Source: Acidimicrobium ferrooxidans (GTDB taxonomy: Bacteria; Actinomycetota; Geothermincolia; Fen-727; Anoxymicrobiaceae). From it: 57,829 nt of DNA. This document shows, one piece after another, positions 7,947 through 16,365 of the stretch. Every line of letters starts with the position of its first letter. Position 1 is the stretch's first letter. The translations under genes and the position numbers were made by a program. The notes beneath the pieces were generated by a model that was given only the letters and a program-made list of their open reading frames with translations, was not told where the DNA came from and did no database searches. The stretch covers positions 821,850-879,678 of the forward strand of contig DYIU01000001.1 of the NCBI GenBank assembly GCA_020723485.1. Reading direction: 5' to 3'.

Positions 7947-9416
7947 ATGGACGAGTACGATGTTGTCGTGGTGGGGGGAGGGCCCGGCGGCGCGATGGCG
8001 GCGAAGACCGCGGCCGACAAGGGGCTGAAGACCGTGTTCCTCGAGCGTGGACGAAAACCGGGGGATAAGAACTCCTCGGGCTGCGGGCTCGGGCAGAGGT
8101 GGTGGAAAGACTACCCGGAGCTCATGGAGAAGATCATGGAGCTCCCCTCCGCCCGTAAGGTCGAGATGGTGGTGATAAACCTGCTCGACGAACACGACCG
8201 CCTGAGGTACAAGAGCGGGACAACCGGCTCCGACCTGTGCGCCAACCGCTGGCGGGGCGGGATGGAGGGAGTGAGCGTCTACCGCAAGGACCTCGACCCG
8301 TTCCTCGCCGGCCTCGCCGAGTCCGCCGGAGCCGAGCTGCGCACCTCGACGCTGGTGAGCGACGTGATGATGGACGACGGCGCCGTTACCGGGGTCAAGA
8401 CCGGGGACGGCGAGTCCATAAAGGCGGGCGTGGTGATAGCTGCCGACGGCGGCATGTCCACCATGGCCCGTAAGGCCGGCATGCGCAACAGGTGGGGCGG
8501 TGGTTGCACGCTCGTCCCGCAGCTCGACTTCTCCTGCGACGAGAAGAAAATGGACGACGTGATCGGCAACGCCGAGTGGGTCTGGTTCGGGCCCCTGTAC
8601 GGCACCTACCAGGTCAACTTCAGGGACGGGTTCCACATAGGGGCGGGCCAGTGGCTGCGCCCCGACTGGGACGAAAAGCCCCTGGACATGATGAAGAAGC
8701 TGGTGCAGATGCCGCCGTTCCAGGCGATGTGCCGGTCCATCGACGCCAAGCCGCGCGAGTACCAGGCCCACCTGTTGCCCTGGCTCAAGAAGCCGCCGAA
8801 GACGTACACGTCCGGCATGATGCTCGTGGGCGACGCCGCGGGCTTCCCCTGCCCGCTGGAGGCCGAAGGCATATGGCACGCCGTGACCTCGGGAAAGGTC
8901 GCCGCGGAGACGGCGGCGTGGGCCCTCTCGTCGGGAGACGTGTCGGAGCGCAAGCTGTCGGATTACGAGCGCCGCTGGAAGGCGTCCGACCTCGGGAAAG
9001 AACACGAGTTCGGCGAGGAGTTCGTCAACCTGTGGAACGCCTCGATATTCGATCCCGAGGGAATGAAAAGGCAGGTGCAGCTCCTGCTCGAGTTCTCGAT
9101 GCTCCACCCGTTCTCCATCGTGTTCGACTGGGGCGACGCGCACATGGACTGCTTCAACCAGCACCTGGACCACATGCTCGACCTGCTCCCGGAGTTCGGC
9201 GACTTCGGCAAGACGTACCTCGTCCCGCTGGCCAGGGGCATATGGCCGAAGAACGTCAAGCACGTCCTGCTGATGGCAAAGCCCCGCATACCGGTGCTCA
9301 AGCACCTCTCGGACGAGACGTACTTCAAGGTGATGGCGAGGTTCTCGAGGAAGCTTGCACCGTTCCTGGACCCGGCGGCGAAGCAAGAGGCACCGCTGCC
9401 GCGCGGAAGCCTTTAG
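7947..9416 (+). CDS. FixC/ETF-quinone-oxidoreductase-like flavoprotein
   Basis: A 489-residue FAD protein of the geranylgeranyl-reductase/FixC family. The Rossmann motif VVVGGGPGGAMAAK starts at residue 7 and is followed by LERG about 25 residues later. GVVIAADGGMSTMARKAG is the second FAD contact, and LVGDAAGFPCPLEAEGIWHA is the conserved GD motif holding the ribityl chain. With the FixX-like ferredoxin 16 bases downstream and EtfA/EtfB further on, it completes a FixABCX-like set, in which FixC takes the high-potential electron of a bifurcation and reduces quinone. The C-terminal 120 residues are longer and more helical than in FixC. Alternatively it is an unrelated reductase of the same fold. 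AGGGAGG precedes the ATG. Confidence 0.75.
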   Translation: MDEYDVVVVGGGPGGAMAAKTAADKGLKTVFLERGRKPGDKNSSGCGLGQRWWKDYPELMEKIMELPSARKVEMVVINLLDEHDRLRYKSGTTGSDLCANRWRGGMEGVSVYRKDLDPFLAGLAESAGAELRTSTLVSDVMMDDGAVTGVKTGDGESIKAGVVIAADGGMSTMARKAGMRNRWGGGCTLVPQLDFSCDEKKMDDVIGNAEWVWFGPLYGTYQVNFRDGFHIGAGQWLRPDWDEKPLDMMKKLVQMPPFQAMCRSIDAKPREYQAHLLPWLKKPPKTYTSGMMLVGDAAGFPCPLEAEGIWHAVTSGKVAAETAAWALSSGDVSERKLSDYERRWKASDLGKEHEFGEEFVNLWNASIFDPEGMKRQVQLLLEFSMLHPFSIVFDWGDAHMDCFNQHLDHMLDLLPEFGDFGKTYLVPLARGIWPKNVKHVLLMAKPRIPVLKHLSDETYFKVMARFSRKLAPFLDPAAKQEAPLPRGSL

Positions 9417-9432
9417 AGAGGAGGCGGCAGAG

Positions 9433-9717
9433 GTGGCAGAGATAAAGATTGACCTGAAGAGCCTGGTAAAGCGTGTAGACACGGACAAGATGGGCGACTT
9501 CATCGCCTACGACGAGTCGAAGTGCGACGGCTGCGGCCGGTGCGCGCTTGTCTGCTCGTTCAACCTCTGGTCGGTAAAAGACGGCAAGGCGAAGCTGGCT
9601 TCCAACTACCAGCAGCACTGCCTGGAGTGCGCCGGGTGCTGGGAGATCTGCGACCGGGAGGCGATAGACTTCTGGTACCCGAAGGGCGGCACCGGCGTCA
9701 TCATCGAATACGGCTAA
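9433..9717 (+). CDS. FixX-like 2[4Fe-4S] ferredoxin
   Basis: A 94-residue ferredoxin with two complete cluster motifs: C31-x2-C34-x2-C37-x3-C41 and C63-x2-C66-x2-C69-x3-C73. The N-terminal 30 residues and the C-terminal WYPKGGTGVIIEYG match the FixX/EtfX type that partners FixC, and it follows a FixC-like gene directly. It would carry electrons between the FixC flavin and ETF or the quinone site. GTG 9433 is used because GAGGAGG lies 6-12 bases upstream; the longer frame back to 9355 overlaps the FixC-like gene and reads as an out-of-frame shadow. The stop is followed at once by the second REP-like repeat. Confidence 0.8.
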   Translation: MAEIKIDLKSLVKRVDTDKMGDFIAYDESKCDGCGRCALVCSFNLWSVKDGKAKLASNYQQHCLECAGCWEICDREAIDFWYPKGGTGVIIEYG

Positions 9718-9725
9718 CGCAACAA

Positions 9726-9800
9726 GGGATCAGGTCGTTTGTTGCGTTTCCAGTGTCCTGCACAGGCAGAGTAAGCAAATGCAACAAACGACCTGACCCC
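9726..9800. repeat. REP-like palindromic element, copy 2
   Basis: The 24-base arms at 9726-9749 and 9777-9800 are inverted repeats with two mismatches around a 27-base loop. The outer end is GGGGTCAGGTCGTTTGTTGC on the right arm. Compared with copy 1, ACT is replaced by G before TTTGTTGC on both arms, so the change is compensatory and the hairpin is kept. It fills the gap between the FixX-like gene and the amidohydrolase, whose start codon is 17 bases on. Confidence 0.75.
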
Positions 9801-9816
9801 ACACCGGGATGATGCT

Positions 9817-10779
9817 GTGACTGAGATCAAGAAGTTAGACGTACACCATCACTTCCTGCCGGAAGTGTACATATCCTCGCTCGCGGGCGTCGGGGTCACC
9901 GACAGCACCGGGGTGCCGTTCCCGGAGTGGAGCCCACGGGTATCGCTCGACCTCATGGACAGGTTCGGCATCGCGGCGGCCGTGACGTCTATCTCGGCGC
10001 CGGGCATCTACTTCGGAGACATCGCTTTCACACGGGACCTGGCCAGGCGGTGCAACGAAGCCTCCGCGGAGCTCATTGCCGGGAACCCGGACCGGTTCGG
10101 GGCCATGGCGGTCCTGCCGCTGCCCGACGTCGACGCCTCCCTGGCCGAGCTCGAGTACGCGCTGGACACTCTTTCTCTTGACGGCGTTACCGTGCTCTCC
10201 AGCGTGGACGACCGTTACATGGGCGATCCGGCGTATGACGACGTCTTCGACGAGCTGAACAGGCGAGGGGCCGTGGTCTTCATGCACCCCGGTTTCGCTC
10301 CGGGGGGAAAGGCGAGGTCGAGCCTGCCCCCGTCGCTGCTCGAGTTTGTCTTCGAGACCACCATGGCCGTATCGATGCTGGTCTTCAGCGGCACACTCGA
10401 GCGCTGTCCGGACGTGAAGCTCATCCTGCCCCACGCCGGCGGCACGGTCCCGTATGTCGCGCTCCGGATGTGCGTCGGCCAGTTCTGGCCCGGCCTTGCC
10501 GAGAGCGTACCCCAGGGCGTGATGACCTATCTGAGGAGGCTCTACTACGACACGGCGCTCTCGGCCTCGCCGCACGCGCTGCGCTCGCTCCAGGAGCTGG
10601 TCGAGCCTTCTCACATACTCTTCGCCTCGGACTACCCGTTCGCACCGGAGCTCGCGACCGGCATCACCGTCGGGGGCCTCGACGATTACGACGGATTTGA
10701 CGAGGAGGCGCTCGCGTGGGTGTATCGCAAGAGCGCACTCGGCCTGTTTCCACGCTTCGGGGACCCGGATGAGGCTTGA
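9817..10779 (+). CDS. Amidohydrolase_2 family metal-dependent hydrolase/decarboxylase
   Basis: A 320-residue TIM-barrel protein of the ACMSD/gamma-resorcylate decarboxylase/4-oxalomesaconate hydratase group. Metal-site elements are the HxH on strand 1 (LDVHHHFLPEVY, about residues 8-19), MHPGF on strand 5, LPHAGG on strand 6, and the strand-8 Asp in FASDYPF. Relatives hydrolyse or decarboxylate ring-derived acids or lactones, with Zn or Mn. In this operon a ring-opening or decarboxylation step near the AOR is a reasonable inference; the reaction is not identified. The start is GTG 9817 with a weak ribosome site, and the 3' end overlaps the AOR start by 11 bases, indicating translational coupling. 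Confidence 0.75.
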   Translation: MTEIKKLDVHHHFLPEVYISSLAGVGVTDSTGVPFPEWSPRVSLDLMDRFGIAAAVTSISAPGIYFGDIAFTRDLARRCNEASAELIAGNPDRFGAMAVLPLPDVDASLAELEYALDTLSLDGVTVLSSVDDRYMGDPAYDDVFDELNRRGAVVFMHPGFAPGGKARSSLPPSLLEFVFETTMAVSMLVFSGTLERCPDVKLILPHAGGTVPYVALRMCVGQFWPGLAESVPQGVMTYLRRLYYDTALSASPHALRSLQELVEPSHILFASDYPFAPELATGITVGGLDDYDGFDEEALAWVYRKSALGLFPRFGDPDEA

Positions 10780-12856
10780 GAACGGGAGCGGCAGCTGGGG
10801 CCGCGTGCTCGAGGTGGACCTTTCCACGGGCACCATAGCGGACATGCCCGTAGAGAAAGAAGCCTACCGGCGGTTCCTGGGAGGCTCGGGGCTCGCCGCC
10901 CACCTCTTCGTGAAGATGAACGGCCACACCGCGGAGCCGCTATCACCCGGGAACCCTCTCATGGTCATGAACGGCCCCCTTACAGGGACTTCCCTGCCCG
11001 GCTGTTCAAGGCTGGAGATATGCGCCCGCTCCCCGCTCACCGGTATCTGGGGAGAGTCGAGCATGGGAGGAGCGGCGCCCGCCGCCCTCAAGAGGACCGG
11101 CTACGACGGCCTTATCGTGACGGGAGCTTCCAGTAACCCCGTATATCTCCTCATGACCGACGAGGAGATTGAGCTGAGAGACGCTTCTCACCTGTGGGGC
11201 AGGGACACCTTCGAGACCGAGCGGGCGCTCAAAGAGGGCGCGGGCAGGGTGGAGGTCATCTGCATAGGCCCCGCGGGCGAGAACCTCGTGCGTTACGCGA
11301 GCGTCGTCACCGACCAGGGCAGCCTTGCGGGGCGCTCCGGGATGGGCGCGGTAATGGGCTCGAAGAACCTGAAGGCGATTGTCGTGGGAGGAAAGAGAAG
11401 GGCTCCCATAGCTGACGAGGAGAAGTTCAAGGAGCTGCGCGCGGCCGCCCTCGAAAACATCAGGAAGAGCGTGTTCGCCGAGGGGCTGTCGCTGTACGGG
11501 ACCGCCGGCGGCATCGAGCTATCGGCCGCTATAGGGGACGTCCCGTTCAAGAACTGGAGGAGGGCCCGGTGGTCCGAGGGCGCCGAGAGCCTTTCCGGCG
11601 TCAGGCTCTACGACACCATCCTTACGAGGACGAGGTCGTGCTACGCGTGCCCGGTCGCCTGCAAGAGGGTGGTCGAGATACCGGAGGGCGAGTTCCGCAT
11701 GGAGGAGGGTCCCGGCCCGGAGTATGAGGGCATCAACGCGCTCGGCTCCCTGCTGATGATCGACAATCTCGAAGCGGTCGTGAGGGCGAACGCGCTCTGC
11801 GACGCGTACGGCATGGACTGCATATCCACCGGGGGCACCATCGCCTACGCGACAGAGGCTTTCGAGAAGGGCCTCATAACAGAGCGCGACACCGGAGGGA
11901 TGACCCTCGGCTGGAACCGTCCCGACGTGCTGGTGGAGTTGATAGGACTGATTGCGAGAAGGGAAGGGTTCGGAGACGTGCTCGCCGAGGGGTGCCGGGT
12001 GATGGCCCGGAGGTTCGGCGGCTCTGACTACGCCATCGAGATAAAGGGAATGGAATGCCCCATGCACGACCCGCGCGCCCTCTGGTCGATGGCGCTCGGA
12101 TATGCGACAAGCATCAGGGGCGGGTGCCACAACAGGGACACGAATCTCGGCCTCGAGATGGGGATGGACGACCTCGCGGAGGTCGGGCTGGCGCGCACGA
12201 AGCCCCACAGCGCGGACGGCAAGGCGGAGATGACCGCCTACTCACAGGACATCGCCTCGGTGCTGGACTCCGCGGTGATGTGCGTGTTCGCGTGGAAGGG
12301 GATGGGCTCGACGGTCGCGATGGTGCGCGACATGATCAACGCGGTGACGGGATACGGACTGAGCGAATCCGACCTGCTGGAGACCGGCAAGCGCATCTGG
12401 TGCCTGAAGAGAGTGGTCGGCGGCCTCTGCGGGGCAACCAGGGACGACGACCTGGTCCCGGCGAGGATAGTTTCGCCTCACGAGGAGGGCGAGGGCTCAG
12501 ACCTGCTGAAGGCGCTGAACCCGCTCATAAGGGTCAACTCGTTCGTCGCTTCCAGGCTGAAGAACGAAAAGCTGCTCAGGTACTACCTCGACCTGAACAC
12601 CAGGGTGCTCATACCGCGCTCGAAAAAGACAATACGCATGGTCGGCTGGTTGCTTGCCCCGCTCGAGCTCTTCGAGCGCGTGTCGCGGAAAGGCCGGGAA
12701 GAGCGAGAGCGCGCAACTGTGGGATTTGATAGGATGCTCGAGGAGTTCTACCGCGCAAGATGTATCGGCGAGGACGGTTTCCCCGAACAGAGCGTTCTGG
12801 AGGAGCTGGACTTGCAGGAGCTTCTCCCCCATATCGGATTGAGCCGGGTCTCTTGA
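10769..12856 (+). CDS. aor: Aldehyde ferredoxin oxidoreductase, tungstopterin family
   Basis: A 695-residue AOR-family enzyme, which oxidises aldehydes to acids (or the reverse) with ferredoxin, using a tungsten bis-pterin and one 4Fe-4S cluster. The N-terminal GRVLEVDLSTGTI and LGGSGLAAHLF are typical. The cluster ligands are C-x2-C-x3-C near residue 290 (SCYACPVACKR) and a distant Cys near 554 (GGLCGATRDDD). The normal AOR ending (FDRMLEEFYRARCIGEDGFP onward) is present, but about 75 residues with a hydrophobic, basic stretch (MVGWLLAPLELF) are inserted before it, making the protein longer than the usual 600-620. ATG 10769 lies inside the end of the amidohydrolase gene. Low-potential electrons could go to the ferredoxin or ETF of this operon. 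Confidence 0.85.
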   Translation: MRLENGSGSWGRVLEVDLSTGTIADMPVEKEAYRRFLGGSGLAAHLFVKMNGHTAEPLSPGNPLMVMNGPLTGTSLPGCSRLEICARSPLTGIWGESSMGGAAPAALKRTGYDGLIVTGASSNPVYLLMTDEEIELRDASHLWGRDTFETERALKEGAGRVEVICIGPAGENLVRYASVVTDQGSLAGRSGMGAVMGSKNLKAIVVGGKRRAPIADEEKFKELRAAALENIRKSVFAEGLSLYGTAGGIELSAAIGDVPFKNWRRARWSEGAESLSGVRLYDTILTRTRSCYACPVACKRVVEIPEGEFRMEEGPGPEYEGINALGSLLMIDNLEAVVRANALCDAYGMDCISTGGTIAYATEAFEKGLITERDTGGMTLGWNRPDVLVELIGLIARREGFGDVLAEGCRVMARRFGGSDYAIEIKGMECPMHDPRALWSMALGYATSIRGGCHNRDTNLGLEMGMDDLAEVGLARTKPHSADGKAEMTAYSQDIASVLDSAVMCVFAWKGMGSTVAMVRDMINAVTGYGLSESDLLETGKRIWCLKRVVGGLCGATRDDDLVPARIVSPHEEGEGSDLLKALNPLIRVNSFVASRLKNEKLLRYYLDLNTRVLIPRSKKTIRMVGWLLAPLELFERVSRKGREERERATVGFDRMLEEFYRARCIGEDGFPEQSVLEELDLQELLPHIGLSRVS

Positions 12857-12882
12857 GCCCGGCCCGACGACAGAGGTGATGT

Positions 12883-13866
12883 ATGGCTGACGAGAAGGTG
12901 TTTGTCCTGGCCGAGCTCGACGAAGGCGGAGGCCTCTCCAAGCTCACCCTCGAGCTGATGGGCCTGGGTGCCCGCCTGGCATCGGAAACGGGGGGCGAAC
13001 TGGACGCGGTGCTCCTGGGCGAGGACGTCGGCGCAAGCGCGGCGGAGCTTGCGACGCTGGGGGCGAGCCTCGTATCCGCGGCGGACCACCCGTCACTGGG
13101 GAAATACAACCCGGACCCCTACCTCGAGGTGCTCGTGCGGCTCCTTGAGCCGCAGGATGCTTTTACGCTGCTCGCGGGCCATACCCCGATGGGCCAGGAC
13201 CTCGCGCCACGCCTTGCGTTCGCGCTGGAGGCCGGGCTGGTCACGGACTGCGTTGCGGTGGAGCCGGGGCAGCAGGCGGGGGGTCCGGTTTTCGTCAAGC
13301 CGGTCTTCGGCGGAAACGCACTCGCGTCCAACGTCATCAAGACACCGAGGCGCCTGGCTACCGTCAGGGCGCGCGTCGGCTCGGCCCCGGAGTCCGCGGC
13401 TTCCGGTGGAGAGTTCGTGGCCCTGGAAGCGCCCACCGCCGAGCCCCCGATCAGGTCGCTTGGGCGCACCACCGAGGACAGGGGCGTCAAGCTGGAGGAC
13501 TGCCGGGTCGTGGTTGCCGGGGGCCGGGGCATGGGCGGCGCCGAGGGTTTCGGAGCGCTGGAGGAGCTGGCCGGCCTGCTGGGCGGGGCGGTGGGCGCCT
13601 CGAGGCCGCCCTGCGACTCCGGCTGGATCCCCGCTTCCGCGCAGGTCGGCATCACGGGGACGATCGTGGCCCCCGACATCTACTTCGCGGTCGCCATAAG
13701 CGGCTCGAGCCAGCACCTCTCGGGGATGAGCGAATCGGGGAAGATAATCGCCATAAACCAGGACCCGGAGGCCTATATATTCAAGGTCTCCGACTACGGG
13801 GCGGTCGGGGACTGGAAGCAGGTTCTCCCGGCCCTCACCGAAGCGTTGAAGCATCACATATCCTGA
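12883..13866 (+). CDS. etfA: Electron transfer flavoprotein alpha subunit
   Basis: A 327-residue EtfA/FixB protein. The C-terminal FAD domain carries the diagnostic pattern: VVAGGRGMGGAEGFGALEEL (about 207-226), then ASRPPCDSGWIP with the conserved Arg and Ser, QVGITG, ISGSSQHLSGM, and INQDPEAYIFKVSDYG near the end. The N-terminal half is the ETF nucleotide-like fold. It pairs with EtfB encoded 37 bases downstream. In classical ETFs electrons come from acyl-CoA dehydrogenases; bifurcating ETFs couple NAD(P)H oxidation to ferredoxin and quinone reduction. The FixC- and FixX-like proteins upstream favour a FixABCX-type complex, but bifurcation cannot be proven from sequence inspection. AGAGGTGATGT precedes the ATG. 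Confidence 0.9.
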   Translation: MADEKVFVLAELDEGGGLSKLTLELMGLGARLASETGGELDAVLLGEDVGASAAELATLGASLVSAADHPSLGKYNPDPYLEVLVRLLEPQDAFTLLAGHTPMGQDLAPRLAFALEAGLVTDCVAVEPGQQAGGPVFVKPVFGGNALASNVIKTPRRLATVRARVGSAPESAASGGEFVALEAPTAEPPIRSLGRTTEDRGVKLEDCRVVVAGGRGMGGAEGFGALEELAGLLGGAVGASRPPCDSGWIPASAQVGITGTIVAPDIYFAVAISGSSQHLSGMSESGKIIAINQDPEAYIFKVSDYGAVGDWKQVLPALTEALKHHIS

Positions 13867-13903
13867 GCTGGAAGAAGCCGGCGGACCGGAGGAAGGACTG
13901 TAA

Positions 13904-14707
13904 ATGGGACTGAACATAATCGTCTGCCTGAAGCTGGTGCCCGACCCTGAGGGGCCCGCCGATTCCTTCACCGTGGACCAGGCGAGCCGGCGTGTGGTGG
14001 TCCACGGCCTGCCGCCGGTGGCCAATCCCTACGACGAGAACGCCCTGGAAGCCGCGATACGCATCAAGGAAGCGGCCGGTGATGGTGAGGTCAAGATAAC
14101 GCTGCTGAGCATGGGCAGGTCCCTCTCAAAGGCGGTGATGCTCAAGGCGCTCGCGACAGGCGCGGACGAGTATGTTACCGTCGAGGGCGAGCAGCTCGAG
14201 GCGCAGGAGCTCGATTCGTACACGACCGCTACACTCCTCGCGTCGGTCATCCGGGGCCTCGACTACGACCTGGTGCTGACCGGCCGCCAGGCCGCCGACA
14301 CCAACTCGGGACAGGTGGGGCTCGGCATCGCCGGGCTGCTCGGCATTCCCGCGGTGACGGTCGCTCAGAAGGTGGAAGTCTCGGGTGGCATGGTCCGCGT
14401 AGAGCGGGTCCTGCCCGACGGGTTCGAGACCGTGGAGGCTCCCCTTCCCGCGCTGGTCACCGTCAGCCACGAGATCGGAGACCTGCGCTACCCGGCACTC
14501 GCGGCGATAAAGGCCGCCAAGCAGCTGCCGCAGAAGTCACTTTCCCTCTCCGACATCAACGGGGAGCTTGCCTCGACCGGCCTGGTGGAGCGCATGGGCC
14601 TGGCTGCCCCGTCACGCGAGCGAGCGTGCGTGATGGTCGGAGCGGACACCGGGGAGGAAGCAGGACGGGCGCTCGCCGAACGTCTTCACGCAGACCGTGT
14701 CCTCTGA
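13904..14707 (+). CDS. etfB: Electron transfer flavoprotein beta subunit
   Basis: A 267-residue EtfB/FixA protein. It starts with the conserved IIVCLKLVPDPEG and has the NPYDENALEAAIRIKE helix (about 42-57) and ADTNSGQVGLGIAGLLGIP (about 126-144), the loop that binds AMP in ordinary ETFs and a second FAD in bifurcating ones. VTVSHEIGDLRYPAL is the ETF beta signature region and contains the recognition loop that docks on partner dehydrogenases. GGAGGAAGG precedes the ATG. This is the last gene of operon A; only 14 bases separate its stop from the stop of the convergent gene, with no obvious terminator hairpin between. Confidence 0.9.
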   Translation: MGLNIIVCLKLVPDPEGPADSFTVDQASRRVVVHGLPPVANPYDENALEAAIRIKEAAGDGEVKITLLSMGRSLSKAVMLKALATGADEYVTVEGEQLEAQELDSYTTATLLASVIRGLDYDLVLTGRQAADTNSGQVGLGIAGLLGIPAVTVAQKVEVSGGMVRVERVLPDGFETVEAPLPALVTVSHEIGDLRYPALAAIKAAKQLPQKSLSLSDINGELASTGLVERMGLAAPSRERACVMVGADTGEEAGRALAERLHADRVL

Positions 14708-14721
14708 TCCGGGACGCGAAC

Positions 14722-15774
14722 CTAGCTGCAGGTCACCTCGCGCAGCTCTCCAATCACCTTCTTCAGGTATTGGATGAGATTGTTCTTGTGTTCATTCCCT
14801 ACCTGTCGCTTTACATCGGGTACGGTCAACTGCGCGAGAGCTTCATAGGCGTTGCGCAACAGGGGCACAACCTCGAGTGTGAGGTCCCGCATCCGCTCCG
14901 CTGACAGGAAATCATCGTCGTACTCGTCCCGATGCGCCGAGAAATCAGATATCACGAGGAAGTATGCATAGTAGATGTCGGGCCATACGCAGAATGCAGG
15001 CAAAGTTCCCTTGAGACCGAATGTCCGGGCTGCCTCATCCGGATTCACCCAGTAATTGGCGCTCTTTACTCCGCCGTACTTGTTCACGGCGCCCGACCGA
15101 TACATCTCCTCGAGGGCGTCGTAGACCCCTTTCTGATTGTACTTGAGCTTCGAAGCGATCGAGTTTGAGCTTCCGCTTCCCGCAGTGAGCAGATAGGTCA
15201 TCACGTCGGCGCGTGTCGCCGTGCCGTAATAGTGTCGCAGACGAAGCATGAGATTCGCTGGATTGTCCAGATCGGGCGCACCTGAATGGCCGCGCATTCT
15301 CGGGGTCCCTCGGAGCAGGCTCCAGCTCTCAAAGACCGGGTCGGCGCTCCTCTTCTTTTCGTAGTCCCGGATGTTCTCGGACAGGAATAGTGCCTCGCCG
15401 GGCTCTGACCTGCCGGACTCCAGGCTGTCACCTGCCTCGTCCCGGACACCCTGGAAGAGGTTCTCTCCTATGTAATCGGAGATATACTCGAGGACCGCCC
15501 CGAGCGTTCTTTGAACATCTGTCCCGAAGGTTCGTGATATTCTCTTGAGCCTCCACGGCTTGAGCACACCGTGGTTCAGCGATATCCAGTCCATGGCCTC
15601 ATCGAACAGGCGGGCGTCACTCCTCCCGAAAGCGCACGTGGCAACCACGAGCGCCTCTGGATCGACGACGGATCCGCGTGCGGGATCGACCGACAGAAAA
15701 GCGCCCAGTGCCGCCCACTGGCACCAGAGTATCTCCCTTAGCGATTCAAGCAAGTCGTCCGGCCAACTCCGCAT
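14722..15774 (-). CDS. Unrecognised protein with probable winged-helix domain, paired with nucleotidyltransferase
   Basis: A 350-residue cytoplasmic protein I cannot place in a family with certainty. Residues about 190-250 look like a winged helix: ATRADVMTYLLTAGSG, SIASKLKYNQKGVYDALEEM and RSGAVNKYGGVKSANYWV have the spacing of helix-turn-helix plus wing. The flanking parts are helical with many Trp and Tyr. Its 5' end overlaps the 3' end of the nucleotidyltransferase gene by 29 bases, with GGAGGAGAT before the ATG, so the two are co-translated. Such pairs resemble AbiEi/AbiEii and MNT/HEPN-type toxin-antitoxin modules, although here the DNA-binding-like protein is second. The GC content is lower than in the neighbours, which fits acquisition by transfer. 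Confidence 0.5.
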   Translation of the reverse strand: MRSWPDDLLESLREILWCQWAALGAFLSVDPARGSVVDPEALVVATCAFGRSDARLFDEAMDWISLNHGVLKPWRLKRISRTFGTDVQRTLGAVLEYISDYIGENLFQGVRDEAGDSLESGRSEPGEALFLSENIRDYEKKRSADPVFESWSLLRGTPRMRGHSGAPDLDNPANLMLRLRHYYGTATRADVMTYLLTAGSGSSNSIASKLKYNQKGVYDALEEMYRSGAVNKYGGVKSANYWVNPDEAARTFGLKGTLPAFCVWPDIYYAYFLVISDFSAHRDEYDDDFLSAERMRDLTLEVVPLLRNAYEALAQLTVPDVKRQVGNEHKNNLIQYLKKVIGELREVTCS

Positions 15775-16324
15775 GACCTATCTCCTCCAGAACATCCAGT
15801 AAATCTGCTCGAGAGTAGCCCTGCTCGAGGCACCACTCAAAGCCAGCGAGAGCTTCTTCCGGCGTGGTGTTCATCTCAATGAGATCTCCCCTGTCGGGCT
15901 CTCCTCTCGCCGCCGCCGCCTTCATCTTCAAGAGGACTATGTCATAGCGGGAGATCAGCCTGATCGTGAGCCTGTCGCCGTACTTTCGAACGATCGCCCT
16001 TTCAGCAATGCCATCCGGCAGTCCATCATCAAGGAGGCTTCTCGACTGGAAGCTGAGCCAGTTGCTCTGGACACCGTGGATTGCCGCTACTCTTCCGACC
16101 GCCTGACGGAAACTTGAGGCTGGAAGCGGTTTGGTTGGAACGGGCCTATCCGCATCCAGTACCACAAAGGCAACGCCGTCCACATCGCGCGTCCGACGGC
16201 TGATCATTCCCTGGAGTATCATCGGCATGCTCCCGCAGACCAGGATATCGACATCTTCGGAGTCCGAATTCCCAAGCGCTGATCCCAGCGCACTGAGGAG
16301 CTCCTCCGCGAGGCTCCCGTCCAT
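15746..16324 (-). CDS. Nucleotidyltransferase-like protein, DUF6036/AbiEii-type fold
   Basis: A 192-residue protein with a minimal nucleotidyltransferase core. The sequence DILVCGSMPMILQGMISRRT followed by RDVDGVAFVV (about residues 26-55) matches the G-S...RxTxDxD pattern, whose Asp residues bind metal. A later helix DIVLLKMKAAAARGEPDRGD resembles the K..A...R...KD element of AbiEii and DUF6036 proteins that modify tRNA or proteins as toxins. It is the first gene of a two-gene unit behind a near-consensus promoter at 16364-16391. GGGGGAA precedes the ATG. A toxin-antitoxin or stress role is inferred; a house-keeping sugar- or tRNA-modifying enzyme is less likely given the pairing. Confidence 0.6.
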   Translation of the reverse strand: MDGSLAEELLSALGSALGNSDSEDVDILVCGSMPMILQGMISRRTRDVDGVAFVVLDADRPVPTKPLPASSFRQAVGRVAAIHGVQSNWLSFQSRSLLDDGLPDGIAERAIVRKYGDRLTIRLISRYDIVLLKMKAAAARGEPDRGDLIEMNTTPEEALAGFEWCLEQGYSRADLLDVLEEIGHAELAGRLA

Positions 16325-16338
16325 CTTTGTTCTTCCCC

Positions 16339-16365
16339 CTTAGACTTAATGCTATTAATACTAAG
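16339..16365. promoter_or_regulatory. Imperfect inverted repeat overlapping -10 of the nucleotidyltransferase promoter
   Basis: Arms CTTAGACTTAAT and ATTAATACTAAG (10 of 12 bases complementary) around GCT lie between the -10 box and the ribosome site of the gene starting at 16324. An AT-rich symmetric site here is what an autoregulating toxin-antitoxin pair would use. Binding is inferred. Confidence 0.5.
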
